Assembly (NCBI GenBank): GCA_002049455.2
Contig: KV918945.1
Location: forward strand, 1 to 64,000
Origin: Porphyra umbilicalis
Lineage: Eukaryota > Rhodophyta > Bangiophyceae > Bangiales > Bangiaceae
Length of the DNA: 64,000 nt
Direction of reading: 5' to 3'
Under the pieces are notes generated by a model. It was not told the origin of the DNA and made no database searches. It saw nothing but the letters and a program-made list of their open reading frames with translations. The stretch's first letter is position 1. Each line of letters starts with the position of its first letter. Shown here piece by piece: positions 1 through 12,989 of this stretch. The translations under genes were made by a program, and so were the position numbers.

Positions 1-1693
1 TCCGCGGTCACGGGTGAGGAGGCGCGGCAACAGTCAAGGGGCGGTGCAACGGCTGGCGGGCGCAAGAAGACGCGCGGGTAGAGGCACGTGGGGCGTCGGG
101 GGGCTGCTAGGCCGCCATGGACCTTTACGGGGCGGGCGGCGGAGCACGCGTGGCTGGCGTTGTAGCAGCTCGGTGGCCAGGCGAGGCAGTCAAAGCATTG
201 CGGGAGTGGCCTGGTCGCGCGGAAAAAAGAGCGCCAAAAATTGGAAACCGACTGTCGACGGATGCACTCAGCTTCCTCCAAGACTGAACAGACCACGCTG
301 AGTTCATTTCGTGGGTCAGAAAAGTCTTTCGGAAAGCAGAAGAGGTCGAAAACGGTCCCCCAAAAACAGCCTCAAATGAGGGGAATCGGCTCAAATGAGG
401 CGGCCAGTAGAATAGACAGTAGGCGTTCTGGCAGCCGCTTTGCATGGTGGTCGTGCGGCCGCCGCGCGGGCGCCTGCCATCGTTGGTGCCACTCTTCTAG
501 AGGATGCTCGCGTCAGGCCAGTGCCCTACCATGGCGGTGGTTGTGCTGGGCGCGAGTGCCATCGCATTACTCAGCGCGGCGCTGTCGTGTGTGACGCCTT
601 GGACGGACACATTCGTGCTACACAACTCGCCGAGCTTCGGACAGCGTGGGTGGAGTGGGCTGTCATGGTACGTACTCTCAGCCGGGCGCAGGAAATTCCT
701 GCCGAGGGCATCACGGACTTTTGCACCAGCGTGCAACGTTTCTAACCCGCCCTTCTTGTTGCTTGACCCTGGTTAAGTATTTCTCCAAAGCTCCTCGCTC
801 TCACGCACCACGCCCCTGCCTTACTTCGGCACTTTGGCTCACTCGGCACCTACGCCGAGCAGGCGTTGTGGTCCTGGCACGCCTTCTTTAACCAAGCGCG
901 AGCGAAATTCACGGCAGCCTCCTTTTTGGGGTCTTGCGTGCAGCTCGTGCAGCGCGCTGCGGTGGAGCTTCAATTGCTCACGGAGCAGAGCCTGACCAGC
1001 GGGACGACCCTCCAGTCGGCCGCCGCCGGTGCACGGAAGCCGAAGTCGCCGGCGGATGGCCGGCTGCGAGCTAACGAGTCCAAAACCCGTCAGACGACGG
1101 CTGGCGCTCGTAAGGATCGGGCTGACATGGACGCTTGGGCAGCGGGACGCGCGGCCAAAGCGGTCGTTACAATTGATGCCTACATGAAACGCTTGGCAAA
1201 GGCAGCCCAAAGGGCCGTGGCTGCAACGGCGCAGCTGGCCGCGCAAGTCGCGGCTCAGGAATCGGGTAGCCCACGCCACTGTATGCCTGGGCCAGGCGGC
1301 GGCGGCGGCGCCTGCACCAGTAGCGCCCGAGATGGAGGCAGTGGCCGCGGTCGAACACTTGTTGGGGGATGGAGAAGCTCAACATGATATACTAGAAGAG
1401 GAAGAGTTGGATGTTGGTTTGGTTCTCATGCTAGGGTAGTGGAAAGAAAAAAACAAGCAGAGAGAAGGCCACGAATCAACTGCGACACGAACAAAGAAGA
1501 GGCAGGCGGCGTCATTGCAGACGATGCATCGAAGCACAGGACTAAACAGACGAAGGGCGGACGAGGCCGACGTGCACACCTGCCGGCCAGTGGTTTGAAG
1601 CAGCACAACAACCAACAGTACGACACAATCAACACATACGCCACGCCTCTCACAAAGCTTGCAGTGCCGAACTTATACCACCTTCGTTCTTGT
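1..1693. other. no recognisable gene
   Basis: The stretch holds only short overlapping open frames on both strands. The longest (866-1387, plus) has an Ala/Arg/Gly-rich composition typical of chance frames in GC-rich DNA and no motif I recognise. I see no RNA gene or transposon end before the solo LTR that starts at 1694. Confidence 0.5.
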
Positions 1694-2239
1694 TGTTGGA
1701 ACGTCATGCTCAACGCCGCTGTAAGCCCTGCTACTGTAAAAAGCAGAATTCAAGAAACCAGGTATTGACAAGGTTCGAACCCACGACTCCCGGACGCGAC
1801 CCGAAGGTCACGCCTAATGAGAGTGGGAGCCCTACTTCTCACCAGGCTACCCATGCGACTTCCTCGCGGTTTGGTGACTGCTGGTGGATTCGACATTTGT
1901 ACCAGTGCGATTTTGAGTGAAAATTGTGCGATTTCGCATTATCTGTTCTGGCGCTTCTGATGCTTTGATTTGCGTGGGCTTTGCTTTGATCCTTGATGCT
2001 TTGATTTGGTGAGGGCTTTGATTTAGAGTTTGGGCGGGCGCGTGCGCGGGCGAGCTGCTTGAGCGGTGTGGTGGGCTTGAGTGCTCCGACTTGGACTACT
2101 TGAGGAGTGCCCTTGATGGGAAGAGGGGCGCTTTGGAGAGACAACTAACAAAGCACGTTCGCACACATACACACAAGCTCAAGCCACTCAACCACTTCAC
2201 CGTGGTCCCCCATCCCCTATCCTCACTGCGTTTCAACAC
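1694..2239 (+). repeat. solo LTR, Copia-type family C (copy 1)
   Basis: This 546-bp unit starts TGTTGGAACGTCATGCT and ends CTGCGTTTCAACA. It is nearly collinear with a second copy at 47453-47996. Its last ~95 bp also match the end of the Copia-A LTRs in the nest at 20.7-41.9 kb, including the AAGCTCAAGCCACTC and TTCACCGTGGTCCCCCA blocks, so the families are related. The flanking 5-mers are CTTGT and CATGT, a 4/5 match that could be a decayed target-site duplication. No internal retrotransposon sequence follows, which suggests LTR-LTR recombination. Unlike Copia-A LTRs it carries a tRNA-like block. Confidence 0.8.
1770..1858 (-). other. tRNA-like segment inside solo LTR (copy 1)
   Basis: On the minus strand this reads like a tRNA gene. 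A degraded A-box-like stretch (around 1838-1850) is followed by a GCGT-rich hairpin with a TTCG loop (long variable-arm type) and a B box GGTTCGAACC at 1772-1781. The acceptor stem does not pair convincingly, so it is tRNA-derived rather than a functional tRNA. The candidate anticodon loop reads CTCTCAT. Confidence 0.4.
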
Positions 2240-5200
2240 ATGTCCCCACCGTACTTGCCCGTAGAAGACCTAGAGAGATAGATGCGTCCCCTCCCATTCC
2301 GGCACAATTCAGCCAAAGTTTGCACGCTTGTCCCCACCGTCGATCAGTGCAACAAGCAGGAGACATCCCGCAAGGCACGTAACGCTTGCGCTAGCACGAC
2401 AGAGCGACAGACGCTATGCGTTCTGCCACACGTGGGGGGAGTTGGGTGGGAAAACTCATACGTCAGAAAATCGCAGAAGATGGGCGGATAAATAAAGACC
2501 GGACAGGACGAGCCTCACAGGAGCGAGAGAAGCGACCGACGGAGAAGCAGGCCAGAGAAAGGCACAGAGCACCCGACGGCGCTGCGGTCATAAACGCGAC
2601 AGCAAGGAGGATGGAGAGAAACTGAAGAAAGAGGTGATTAGACGTGCTCCTTCGCAGACGAGCAAGACCCTGGAAAGGGAGTGAGGTGGTGTTTATGGAG
2701 GTGTCTGGAAGACAGACTGAGGGTCAATGCAACAGGATCCGGGAGGTGCAGGATAACAGCGCCGATGTATTCTGAGGAGCGAGAACGTTGGAGAGGCAAC
2801 ATGAGCATTGAGAATGGATGCGGCCTGAAAAAGCGGGTCCGGTGAGCTGCGCGGCCAATGCAGACGGATCGAAACGGGCAAGGAGGAAACAGGGGCGCGA
2901 GCAAACGAGTCAGCAGTGGTGCCGGGAAAAGGCAGGAAAACGGCAAGAAGGCATGCCCGGGAAGAGGTGGGGTCCCATGGCGGCCAGGCAACCAAATCGT
3001 GCCAACGGAGTGGAAGGGTATGCTGCCGCCGCGGGACTGTTGGAAGCTAGTCGGTGCCATGTGGTCCCTGCGTGCCCACAGAGACATAGAGGCGGTCGCG
3101 GTCACTTATTCTCACACAACCCCAACCCACCGACTTCCCACATCCAGCAAGCACGTCGCCAGCCCCCAACCCTCTTCCAACACGCTAGGAATGCAGACAC
3201 ACAGCATCTGACGCACGCAGCAAGCAGCTGCCGCCCCCCAGAAAGCCTGTCACACATCCAAAACGAAGTTTAGAAGAAAGGGGGATCGCAGAGCAATGCA
3301 CTCACGTCAGCCTCGTGGGACAAAGTACGGACAGGAAGGAACGATGGCGAAGCGAGTCCGAAGCTTCGGAAAGCTGGCCCCTCCACAGATGCCCAAGGAC
3401 CCATCAGAGCAGGTGCGCCACTTTCAAACGCCGGTCACCCTTCGGCTGCCTGATACTGACGGAAACGCATGCGTGAGTGGCCTGGCGACCAATGATATGC
3501 CTGATAAAGGCGAGAAAGACGCAAGACCTCAGAATCGCACACTTAACTACAGATTCATTCCACGCATTAATGCGCAAGAGCGCGACTCATATTGGCGCGC
3601 ACAGAACTCGGCAATAGATCGAGCGTTGGCGCTCCGCATGGACGCATCCTGGAGCCTACTTCATCAGCTTTTTTATGACACACGTTCAGGCGGCTACGAC
3701 CATAGGCTTGAGAGCTAGGTGTGTTTCCTTGCATCCCACCGTTGCCTTGAACGCCTTTCTGTGGAATACATGGCCCGCTGATGACGCTGCAGGCGGTAAC
3801 CCAACGTGGCTTGGCATTAAAATGCGTGTCATTGGTGCTGTTGGGAGGTTTGGACGACATTTGTGGCCGGTGGTCAACATGGGCGGAGGTTGTGGGGGGC
3901 AGATGATGCTCGTAGCCGGCCGAGAGAAAGTGCATTTCCATGGGATGCCAGACCGAATCAATACGTATAAGGGCGCTTTTAGGGCGCGCTGACGAGCGCG
4001 ATATCGGTGCGGGAGCGCCACGCGCCCCACACTGGAAGGTGCGCTTTCAGGGCGCCGTCTGTCATTTCTGATGAGCCCAGAATAAACATGCCACTGTCAA
4101 GTGCCGGTCAGAACTCGATGTGCGCAAACAATATGGAGAGTGCTGACCCAGCAGCCGTGAACTGCTGCTGCCCCAACCGAAGAAAGCCTGACAATCACCT
4201 CTCAGACGCTCAAAGGAATCGTGCCACCAACATGTGACGACTGCCCTCGTATCCTGTGGGTGGCACGCCGACTAATGACGCTCTGAGCGTGGGGCCAACG
4301 CAAGACTCTCAGTACGAAAGCAAAGGGAGGTGTACAGTTCTGCATCGGACGGATGAGGGATCGACCCCTCACAGCGGCATCGCTGAGCGCAAGAGACTGC
4401 TGAGAATGGTGCGAGCGCAATGATCCCCTTGGCGGCAGCTTCCTTCCCGCGGGAATGTACAAAGGGTACTCAGTTGTCAAACGCGGCGCACTCAATCCGT
4501 CGTGGAACATATTCTCGGACACAACTCTTTTTCGCACGATAAACGAGAGAGCAGCCGCGGGCAACTTCTCTTACTTCTAACTTTTAAATAGGTGCTGCTA
4601 ACTGAACTTATGCGGCCGCTTAGGGCGCTTTGGGGCGCTTTTCGGTGCGTTCAATGCGCTTTTGGGCAATTGTTGGAGCTGGATGACACCGCGCTCCCAA
4701 AAAGCAGGGCGCGTTTAGCAAGCCTACTCTGAAGGTCGTCTGGGCGACGTTCGGTCAGATTGGGAGGAATTCGATCTTGTTCAGGAACTAAGAGCGCCCG
4801 CCACAGCCAATAGCCAAGTATCCTCCTGAAGTTCACCCAGTGTATTTGACAGAAGGACTGCTCACAGTATGTCAATCTTATGCGATGCCGCGCCACCTCA
4901 TAGCAGCCTGCTTCGAATTCCTATTTAGGTCATTACTTGGGGTGTGGCACTGCAAGATTGGGCGCATTACAACCGCACTCACAAGACAACGACGGGGTCG
5001 CCCGGCTGTAGTATCTTCGCAATTTGCACCGACTGAAAGCAGACGCGCTGCAGGCAAAAGGTGCCCAGGCCTATAGAGACGGTGGTTGCCAACAGCGCAT
5101 TAATCAAACGACGGAAAAAAACAGCACTTCAGCTACGCTAGTCTTCGTCCTCTCCTGCGGGAACCACATCGACGTTCTGAGCGATGGTGCTCACGTTATC

Positions 5201-5416
5201 CCTGACAACACAACACCTCTACACCGCACGGCCTCTCTCTTCCTCCGACACCCCCACGAAGTCCTCAGCCGGACCAGTGTTTGCCAACAGAGGGACCACC
5301 TCTGACATGTCCGTATGGACTCTGTCAGCTACAAGTAGGAAACCATGCAGCTGTCGTCGCACCTCGGCATCGGCCTCGGCTGGCGGCACCTGCGCCGACA
5401 GTCAGCAGTGGGCGAT
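2240..5416. other. no recognisable gene
   Basis: The segment contains overlapping short open frames with no recognisable domain. The plus-strand frame 3296-3718 (140 codons) has a less biased composition than its neighbours but no motif I can name. I see no LTR, TIR or RNA gene here. Confidence 0.4.
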
Positions 5417-6721
5417 CTACACCGGCGTAATTTGCCCCCTCTCCCATATCACGATGCGAACAGCGTCCATCAGGAGAGCCTGCCCGCCCTGGTCGAGTTC
5501 TACAGCCCTAGGAACGCGAGGGTCAGGGTCACCAGATGCAATCAGTGGATCCAAGTTAGCGGCTACGCGTCCCAAGTACCGCGTGTTGTAACGGCGCTTG
5601 GCTGCTACAATGATTCCCTTGCCAAGGGGCTGGTAGCGCGCCGTAGTATGGGGCGGCAGCTCGATGATGGTTACTTGAGGGTGCCTAACCTCCGAATGGA
5701 AGCTGAGGTTGTCAAGGATGAGAAACACGTGGCTGGCCGTCTGCGTCCGCAGGCCAGTCACAAACACCTCGAAGAACCATCTTTTGAAAACATGGCCGTC
5801 CGTCCAGTCCGAGCGCTGTGAAATAGAGGGAAGCGGGCACCTGTTTTGTGCGCCATCGAAGCACATGGGGTTGGCCGCCTTGCCAATCCTCGTAATTGGA
5901 AGCTGGTGGAATCCGGTAGCGTTGCAGCAAAGAGTTAGAGTGACGCGGCATTTTCTCCACGTAGCCGTTGCCCCACCTCGCGACACCCTGTTCCAATCGG
6001 GGCACGTACGCCCGGCCAGTATAACAACGATTTAGAGAACCTGCTTCGTCGACATTGTAAATCAAGTCCGAGGCATCTTCGGCTAGCTGCTGCCTAATGC
6101 GTGCCATGTGCCGGCCGCCTCCTCCACAGCGGCTGATGAACCCACCACGTGAAGCGCGAAGCTTACGTCATCGTGCCGGCGGCCCCATTTATGTAAAAAC
6201 CCATTGGATGCGGAAAAGGTCGTCAAGCTCAAGTCGTCCGAAATTTGAAGCGCCTTGGTCCGCAGAACCGACAGGGAGATCGTCATGCGCTTCCGGGTCC
6301 GAGCACGGACTGCTGACACCCTCTCAGCAAGGCGGCTGTCCACCTGGGTATACGCACTGCCCCAAGCCGTAACAGACGACTCTCAAGCACCTTCAATAAG
6401 ACGGGCCCGCAGAGCGACCCGGTCTCTGTGGGCGCTGTTGATCGCAGCCCAAGAGAAATCCCCGGCCAGTTGGGAGCGAATCCAAGCCCAGGACTTCTTC
6501 GCCTCCTTCCACGCCGCCATATGGAAATTGGTCCCGAGAGGTAGCCCTTTTCTCTTGTGACGATCGTCTGGGTGTCGACGCCCGGATGCGTTCCCCCCAG
6601 CCGGTGAAGACAGGATGGCGTTGGCAGTCAAGCTAGCGACCCGGCAGCCGCTGCATCGACCGCTGATGGAAGAACCATGGCAGAGGTTGGGGTCACGAGG
6701 CATGTCACGCGACTGCACCAC
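5417..6721 (-). pseudogene. pogo/Tigger-type (DDE_1) transposase, broken
   Basis: The minus-strand pieces line up as one transposase. From the N-terminal side come a helix-turn-helix-like region (6721-6383), a CENP-B/Tc5-like DNA-binding part (6343-6083, with FSASNGFLHKWGRRH), the first catalytic Asp in YNVDEAGS (frame of 6107-5712), then the second in LILDNLSFHS and the QPLGKGIIVAAKRRY block (5986-5417). That last block normally carries the third catalytic Asp (QPLDxGII); here it is Gly. There is an in-frame TGA near 6385, a frameshift near 6090 and a return to the first frame near 5970. The element is therefore dead. I did not find terminal inverted repeats. Confidence 0.8.
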
Positions 6722-8221
6722 AACGACTATCTTGTTAGTGACGACTGGGAGACCCCGCCAACACCACTGGGGAAATTAATGATCGGTGAGGGGGACAGAG
6801 CCGCGGGCAAGCAGGTGGTAGTTTGATGGTGGGGCGATGGTGCACAGTGCTGTGGCGACGGAGGCTGTCTAAATGCATGACAACGGGGGCATGTGCTCTG
6901 TGTCTGGGTCAGCAGTCCCATGGACTGATGGCACTGCAGTGCGTTTAATTGCAGTAAGGACAGGCTCGTTGTACGACCCAGTCGTATGAACGAGCGCCAC
7001 AGTATCGAATACACACTGTACGAGGGATGGGCAACTGGGTCAGCGTAACTGGTTGCAACTGGTTCAAGTTGCTATGTTCAGCAGACACTGGCATCAATCA
7101 AATTTGCACCGTGAGTACTGTGCAAATGAGTTCATAGGTGCACCCAGGAACTGGTTTACGCCCAGTTAAAAAGACCCAGAAGGCGTCTTCTGGCTTTTCA
7201 TAGCTTTCCATCTGTCTATTGGCCACTGCTGGAGACAGCGAAAGACTTTTGGCCAGCAGAACAGCTGCCACAGCTTCTGAAATCGTGTCGCCACACATTT
7301 TTATCCAGCATCGACGTGTCATAGCGATGTCTGCATTGCGATGGTCCCAGGCGGTGCCCAGCCAATGATCGACTGACGTCATTCGTGCCAAGATCACGCT
7401 TTCCAGCTTCGTTGACAGTCGCGCCGGTGAGGAGTCGCATTGCAGTTGACTGAATTTTGACCGTGCACCGTCATCCCCCTGCCCCCCCCTTCCCTTCCCA
7501 CTGCTCCTGCTCATATAAGCTGGTTTCCGATATCCCCAGGCCCTGTCATGCCCCTTTAGTGCCTCTGTAGCAAGAGCTGTTCTTAGAATACTCTGACTTC
7601 AACAACCTCCCCCCGAAGCCCTCCCCACCTTCCCTCCCCACAACAGTACAGTTACCCCCACCTTCAACTAGACAGGAGCACCGCTTGGCCTTCGGCCCAA
7701 CTTCTGTGCTGTACTCATCCATGATGACAATAATTAGGAGCGGGTAATATTGTTGAACTTCGATATCCTCCTCCTCCTCTCTAGAGTCCCCTCCCGTGCC
7801 CCCCTTCTCGTTGTGACCGACACGTCGACCGGGAGCAGCTCTGAACTGGAACACGCACAAGTGTGGTTGAATAGAAACGGTATACAGACAAGCGAGGGAC
7901 GCGCAGACTCAAGAAGGGAAGCAACAACACGGAAAAGGCAACAGGGGGCGAGACAGGGCGAAGAAAACATAAGAGTGGCCGTCCGCATGGAAAGAGGGGG
8001 ATAAAAGTACATGAGCCACCAACATGAAAATGCGCCACGTCATACCTGTCAAGGTGGTGGTCTCAGATCGCACGGGGCGTATTTGCTTTGCGCTGCTTTT
8101 TTATGTTGAAGGCCGATGGCGATGAAAACGTCGCAAGCGGTGTGGAAGCGCCGTAGATGAGGCCTGCGACAATGATGGGCCAGCGACATGAGTGGGGGAT
8201 TTGCTTCACTTTCTGATAATT
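6722..8221. other. no recognisable gene
   Basis: Short open frames only. A minus-strand frame at 7098-7514 (138 codons) has mixed composition but no motif I recognise. The 7546-8040 part is CT-rich on one strand. No mobile-element ends were seen. Confidence 0.4.
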
Positions 8222-9031
8222 TTACAGCACATAAATTGCAACTATTATGCCAGGAGACGCGCCTAAACTGGGCGTGGACTCGCAACGAATAGGATGCACC
8301 AATGGATGCCAACACACCAGGTCGTCCCACGCCAAGTCAAAAGGCCAGACTTGTCGCAGAGCAGGGCCGTCACGGACCGTATCAGCTCGCAGCGCCATTG
8401 CATACAGTACACCCATGCCCACTCCACTACCTCCGTTGCGCCCAGGCAAACTCATGCCCACGATTGCCCGTGACATCGCCTGCTCCACCCGCCCTCTCCG
8501 GCGGCAGCCGGGGTCGACGCCGGCAGCGACGCTTCGGCGTTTTCGGCGCCCGGAAAAGTTCCACGGACACGCCTGGCTTCCTAGCGCCCACCAGTGGGAT
8601 GAGAGAACGGACATAGGCTGCAGTCCCTATCGGGAGCAAGAGCAGCCCAGTTTGCGCCTTCTTCAGAGTTCATGACGACAACGCCGGGGTCTTTTTGTCG
8701 GGTGCCTATTCTCGCATCCGGGCGTACCACAACGGCCGTCCAATGGGCGTCATGGTGCACACAGATGGCGTGGCCAACGTGCCACGGCACTGGCAAGGAT
8801 CATCGTCTACATCGAAGTGTTGCGTCTCGATGGGAAAATTCCAGGTTCCCATCGTGCCAATCGATTCGATGCAATTGGAGATGAAGAGCCCGCACCGCGA
8901 CCCACCTGAGTGTCGTTCCGCACCGGTATCGCGGCATGCGGTATATGGTTTCGCTCAGCCATTGGCCACAGCTGGCCACCTTGAAATCGCGTGGGCGGCC
9001 CGATACTAAACCCGCAATCGAAGATACGCAT
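8222..9031 (-). pseudogene. possible Ulp1/C48-like peptidase remnant
   Basis: Two minus-strand frames hold blocks that resemble a Ulp1-type cysteine peptidase. One is an HWTAVVV stretch followed by a hydrophobic strand and MNSE (8796-8581), where the family has HW and then an Asp-Ser. The other is GGSGVGMGVLYAMALR (8614-8222), where the family has a D-C-G catalytic block. The expected catalytic Asp and Cys are not present as read, and the pieces are in different frames. If real this is a decayed copy, perhaps carried by a DNA transposon. The similarity is weak and may be chance. Confidence 0.2.
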
Positions 9032-9278
9032 AGATAATTCGGCTTAGAGCCCCATTGATTTCATAAATGTAATTAAAAGGGACTTGAGTGCTTTCTGTTG
9101 AGTGAATTCCATTCCGGGATCTCCGGAAGGTGCACAACGGCGGCGGTTCTCGAAAAGAGAGGCGCTCCGACTGCGACCCGTAGATCCCTGGCCCCCGTGT
9201 GCGCTCACCACGAGCTGTTTAGGTCTCCTCAGTGTGGCTTCATCTGCCTCCAGCCAGGCAGCCGATGTGCCAACAACA

Positions 9279-10513
9279 ATGGCGTCCCAGAACGCGTTGG
9301 CGGCTGGCGCTGTTGCGGCACCGATTGACCCCCTTCATTTTGCTGTCTCGGCCGCGGCGGACGGGCCGCCGCAGCTCGCGGCTGTTGAGGATTCTGCGGC
9401 AGATGTCCACGCCGCGCTACTGCGCGTCTACACCCGCGAGCAGCTCAAGGAGATTTGCAAGACAGCCGATGTTCCTGTTGGTGGGGTGCAGCTGTCGCTT
9501 GCCGAGCGCTTAGTGAGCGACGTGACCGCGCAAAACCTTTGCAATATTATATTCCACTTGCAGGCTTCCTCCAGCGGAATGTTTTTTCGTCGTCACCAGT
9601 TTTTCTTACGAACAACTTCTTGCATGTTCTACCCACCCGAGCCATCGTGGCAGGCAGCGTGGGCGCGGCACCCGCGCAACCATCGCTCGACTTCGAAGAG
9701 TACGCCAGGATGGTGCACGTGCTCAGCTCGTCGAGCGTGTAAGAAGCCTCGTCGGCACACAAAAAGCACCGATCGCGCTCCGAGCTGGAAGCGCCCCCGC
9801 CCGACCCGTGGATCTCCCACGTCGGAAAGCTGTACGAAGACAACGACTACGCGCCCGGCGCTGTCGGCAACGCGCCAATGTCGATTTTGATGGCCGTTCC
9901 GACGGTGCTGCCGCGCGAGCGGCCGCCGGCCTTCTTCAAGGTCAAATGGGCCGACCTCCGCCGCATTTTTCGCGTGGCGTACAAGTGGTACACCAAGTCC
10001 GGCAACAACCAGCCTGCCATTGGACAGCTGGTGCGCGGGTTTGAGGACTGCATTCCTGATGATGTGTCACCTCTGCTGCGTCATACCACAGAGTACGCGT
10101 GCTGCGTATTCCAAATCAACCCCGAGCTGCTCGACTAGTGGCCTCGTTACCTGCCGGACGATACTGCGTTCAAGTCCGGGGGTGCCAGGGGGTCGGGGAG
10201 CGACAAGACGCCGCCGGCATGGGGCCGCAAGCGTGCTGTCCCGGCGCACGAGCAGGTCCTCGACGGCATTGACAGGCTCCTTGGGGCCATTTTGGGCGAC
10301 AACATGAACGAGGCACAGCAAAACGCCGACCAGCTGGACGTCGCCACCAAGGTGGCGAAGCAGATGGACGAACTGTCGCCCTCTTTGAAGAGCACAAAGC
10401 TCCTGCATCAGATTTGCAAGCAGCGGGCCACAACGCTCCTGAAGACGAGCGGGACACCAGTAGATGGGACTGACGAAGACGTGGAAGAGTACTGTGGAGC
10501 TACCGAGACGTAG
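9279..10513 (+). pseudogene. unknown protein with SAP-like segment, broken or spliced
   Basis: The frame opens at ATG 9279. It contains a SAP-like helix pair (LLRVYTREQLKEICK followed by LSLAERLV), a fold that usually binds DNA. A plausible intron runs from a GTGAGC donor at 9513 to a GGCAG acceptor at about 9656. After it a second frame continues to 10513 as a charged protein with FFKVKWADLRRIFRV and a Gln/Asp/Lys-rich tail. That second frame is broken by TAA at 9740 and TAG at 10136. The TAG sits in a context where CAG would keep the frame open. I do not recognise the family. It could be a dead host gene or an accessory protein of a DNA transposon. Confidence 0.45.
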
Positions 10514-12989
10514 CGCCTCGCGTGAGGAGACTTCGTTGTTGCAGTTAACGGCTTGGCGCACGGCATATGCAACCGCGAGATCATACAACACTTCGTACTG
10601 ACACCCGCGAATGCGTGCCCATACTGTCAAGAAGGACAAAAAGGCCGCTGCGAATCCAAGATTTGGACAGTACCGCGCCCCACCGCGCACTGGTCAGGGC
10701 ATAAGGGCATAACGCACCAGTTTGTCACAAATGAAGCCATTGCTTCTTACATTCCTACCAGCAGTATGCCTTCGCCGGCCCTCTCGCCCACGCACTGTCA
10801 ACGCCCCGACCAAGTCTCGCCCGAAACCCGACCACGCACCACCTACAACCCACCCACGCGCCGTCCGCGCCCCGACAACGCCCCACACACAACCGAACCA
10901 TGTGCCGTCAGCGCCCCGACCACGCCCCACCGGCAACCGGACCGCGACTTGCCGGCAGCCCGACCACGCCCCGCCCACCACCCGTCCGCGCCCCGCTCAA
11001 GACCCCGCCGACGCCTCGTTGACGCCCAGACGACGCCTTACTCACGTCCCGCCTGCGCCCCGTCAACGACCCTGCCCGCTTCGTGCTCCTTTCCGCTCAT
11101 TTCTGTGACAACACGCACAGCCCACCCCACCCAGTTGGGGGGAGGGCGAGCCAAACCGTGTCGCCGGGTAGTCCTGTCGGGGAATACCCGCCCCGGAAGG
11201 AAACCCCGAAGAAGACACACGCAGGGCGTCGACCGGGGGAAGGCGCCCCGAGCGACAAACACGAGTTGTGTGACCGGAAGTTTACTTGCCCGCGTCGAAG
11301 GCCTCGAGGCGATACTCACGCCTCACCCCCAGTTATCCCATCCGTTCCCCTCGGACCCTCGGAAAACCCTCCTCGGACACCCTCAAAGGACCCTCGGAAA
11401 ACCCTCCCCAGATTCCCTCAAAGGACCCTCGGAAAACCCTCCACAGACACCCTCAAAGGACCCACGGAGAGCCCTCTCCTCAGGGCCCACTGGGCTCATA
11501 ACCCGGAGGACGGCCGAAGCTTCGAATACCGCATTGAGTAGAGGCGGGGGGAAGGGTGCTACGTGACACCCTCGCGGCGCCCCGGAGTCAGGGGCACAAA
11601 GTAACATAAGTCGATAATCCAAGTGGGGTTTACACAAAATTAGGCCCTTAAGTAGGGGCCCGCTCGAAGGGGTTATGAATCCCAGGGAAGTATTGGGATT
11701 GCGGTTGTGGTTGGTGAGCCACGAGATGATCACAAGTGGGTCGCCAACGGAACAATTGGAAATATGCGTTAGTGGGGCATATTTCCGGGGAATCTGGATC
11801 CCGGAGTGTGGGGGCCATGTGACGGACCGTCACAATTCCTGGACGTCATTGACCGTATGCATGCAGCTGCGAGCCGCTCAAACAGACAAACCTAATGTGC
11901 AACCTGTCTAGAGAGAGACACAGCAGCCACAGAGCGAGTAAAAAGTGCTTTAGTTCCCCTGTTACTGTACCAGTACGCACGACAGAGAGAAAGGGATGGT
12001 GGTGGCAACAAGACGAAGCGAGGATTTGTCGGGGAGAGGCCGGTAAGGTTGTAGCTGACACAAACGAAGGAAGAGTGGACAAGAAAGGTCAACAGGGAAA
12101 TGGGCACGGATACGGAGCACGGGAGGAGGGGCGCTCGGACTGCTCAGGTACGCGTTACTAAGCAAGCAGTCGGCCGCTCGTGCCAAAGTGAGTTCACAGG
12201 GCGGCTCACTGATATCAGACCATTCTGTTAGCTCATTCCTGGTCGAAAGACGTGCCCGTTAGAGCCGAGCCCCGAGTCCGTTGCTGAGCATCGCAGATCG
12301 TCCGTGGAAGACCATAGACATAACAAAACCGACAGAGTGAGAGAAGGCCGGAGAGCACACTGGATGCGCTCTCTGATACAGGACGAGAATCGCTTCCATG
12401 CACCCAGACTGTGAAACCGGCCTCAGAAGAAGTTGCGACCGTACCTACACAGGAAGGGAAAGGCCGACTAGCTTCGGCGAGGAACTCAAATCGTTGCACG
12501 AAGGTAAGGGCCAGAGCAGTTGCGCATGTGTGCGGTTGAGGCTGGACAGGCGGCGTGTGCGACCAAGACGGAGAAACAGCAGCGGCCCGTTTGGCGCCTC
12601 CAAGTCGGTGGGAGCCTGCTGATGCGGTGCGCACCGCGGCGTCGGAAAACAGTCGCCCGGCTGGGCGGATTGGGCGGTGGGTGGGTGCACCGCGGCTGAT
12701 GTGGCGCGGTCGAAAAATCAGTGGCCTGACAGGTCGGATTGCGGGAGGAGGCTCACACAGGCATTCTGGGCGGGGTGGCGGAAAATTGGGTGCTACAGCA
12801 GCCACGGTGGCAGGCGGCAGAGCACGGCACGCGGTGACGACGTGTACCCGCGTGACGATGTGTGGAACAGGGCCATTCGGCCAAGAACGGCAATATCCTT
12901 TTCGCTCTCATGGAGAACACTTTCAGTTCCATCCTCCAACACCAGTAGAAATCGATGCCGCGGGGGCGGAAGCGGCGCGATTGCGGCGG
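10514..12989. other. non-coding, low-complexity stretch
   Basis: From 10780 to about 11100 the sequence is a degenerate run of CGCCCCGACC/ACGCCCC-like units, which opens long but meaningless frames. A clearer 35-bp minisatellite lies at 11353-11490. From 11500 to 12989 I see nothing beyond chance open frames. Confidence 0.5.
11353..11490. repeat. 35-bp minisatellite, about four units
   Basis: Three near-identical 35-bp units begin at 11353, 11388 and 11423, each starting GGACCCTCGGAAAACCCTCC and ending CCCTCAAA. A fourth degraded unit begins at 11458. The period is not a multiple of three, so the frames crossing it are not coding. Confidence 0.85.

Noticed and set aside
866-1387. A 173-codon Ala/Arg-rich frame as a gene
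   Set aside because: Composition is that of chance frames in GC-rich DNA. No motif and no supporting neighbour.
1770-1858. A functional tRNA gene
   Set aside because: Acceptor and T stems do not pair well and the sequence lies within a repeated LTR. It is better called tRNA-like.
11353-11490. A CRISPR-like array
   Set aside because: The repeats are contiguous, without spacers, and the window is eukaryotic.
10553-11566. A 337-codon open frame as a gene
   Set aside because: Most of it crosses degenerate CGCCCCGACC repeats and a 35-bp minisatellite whose period is not a multiple of three.
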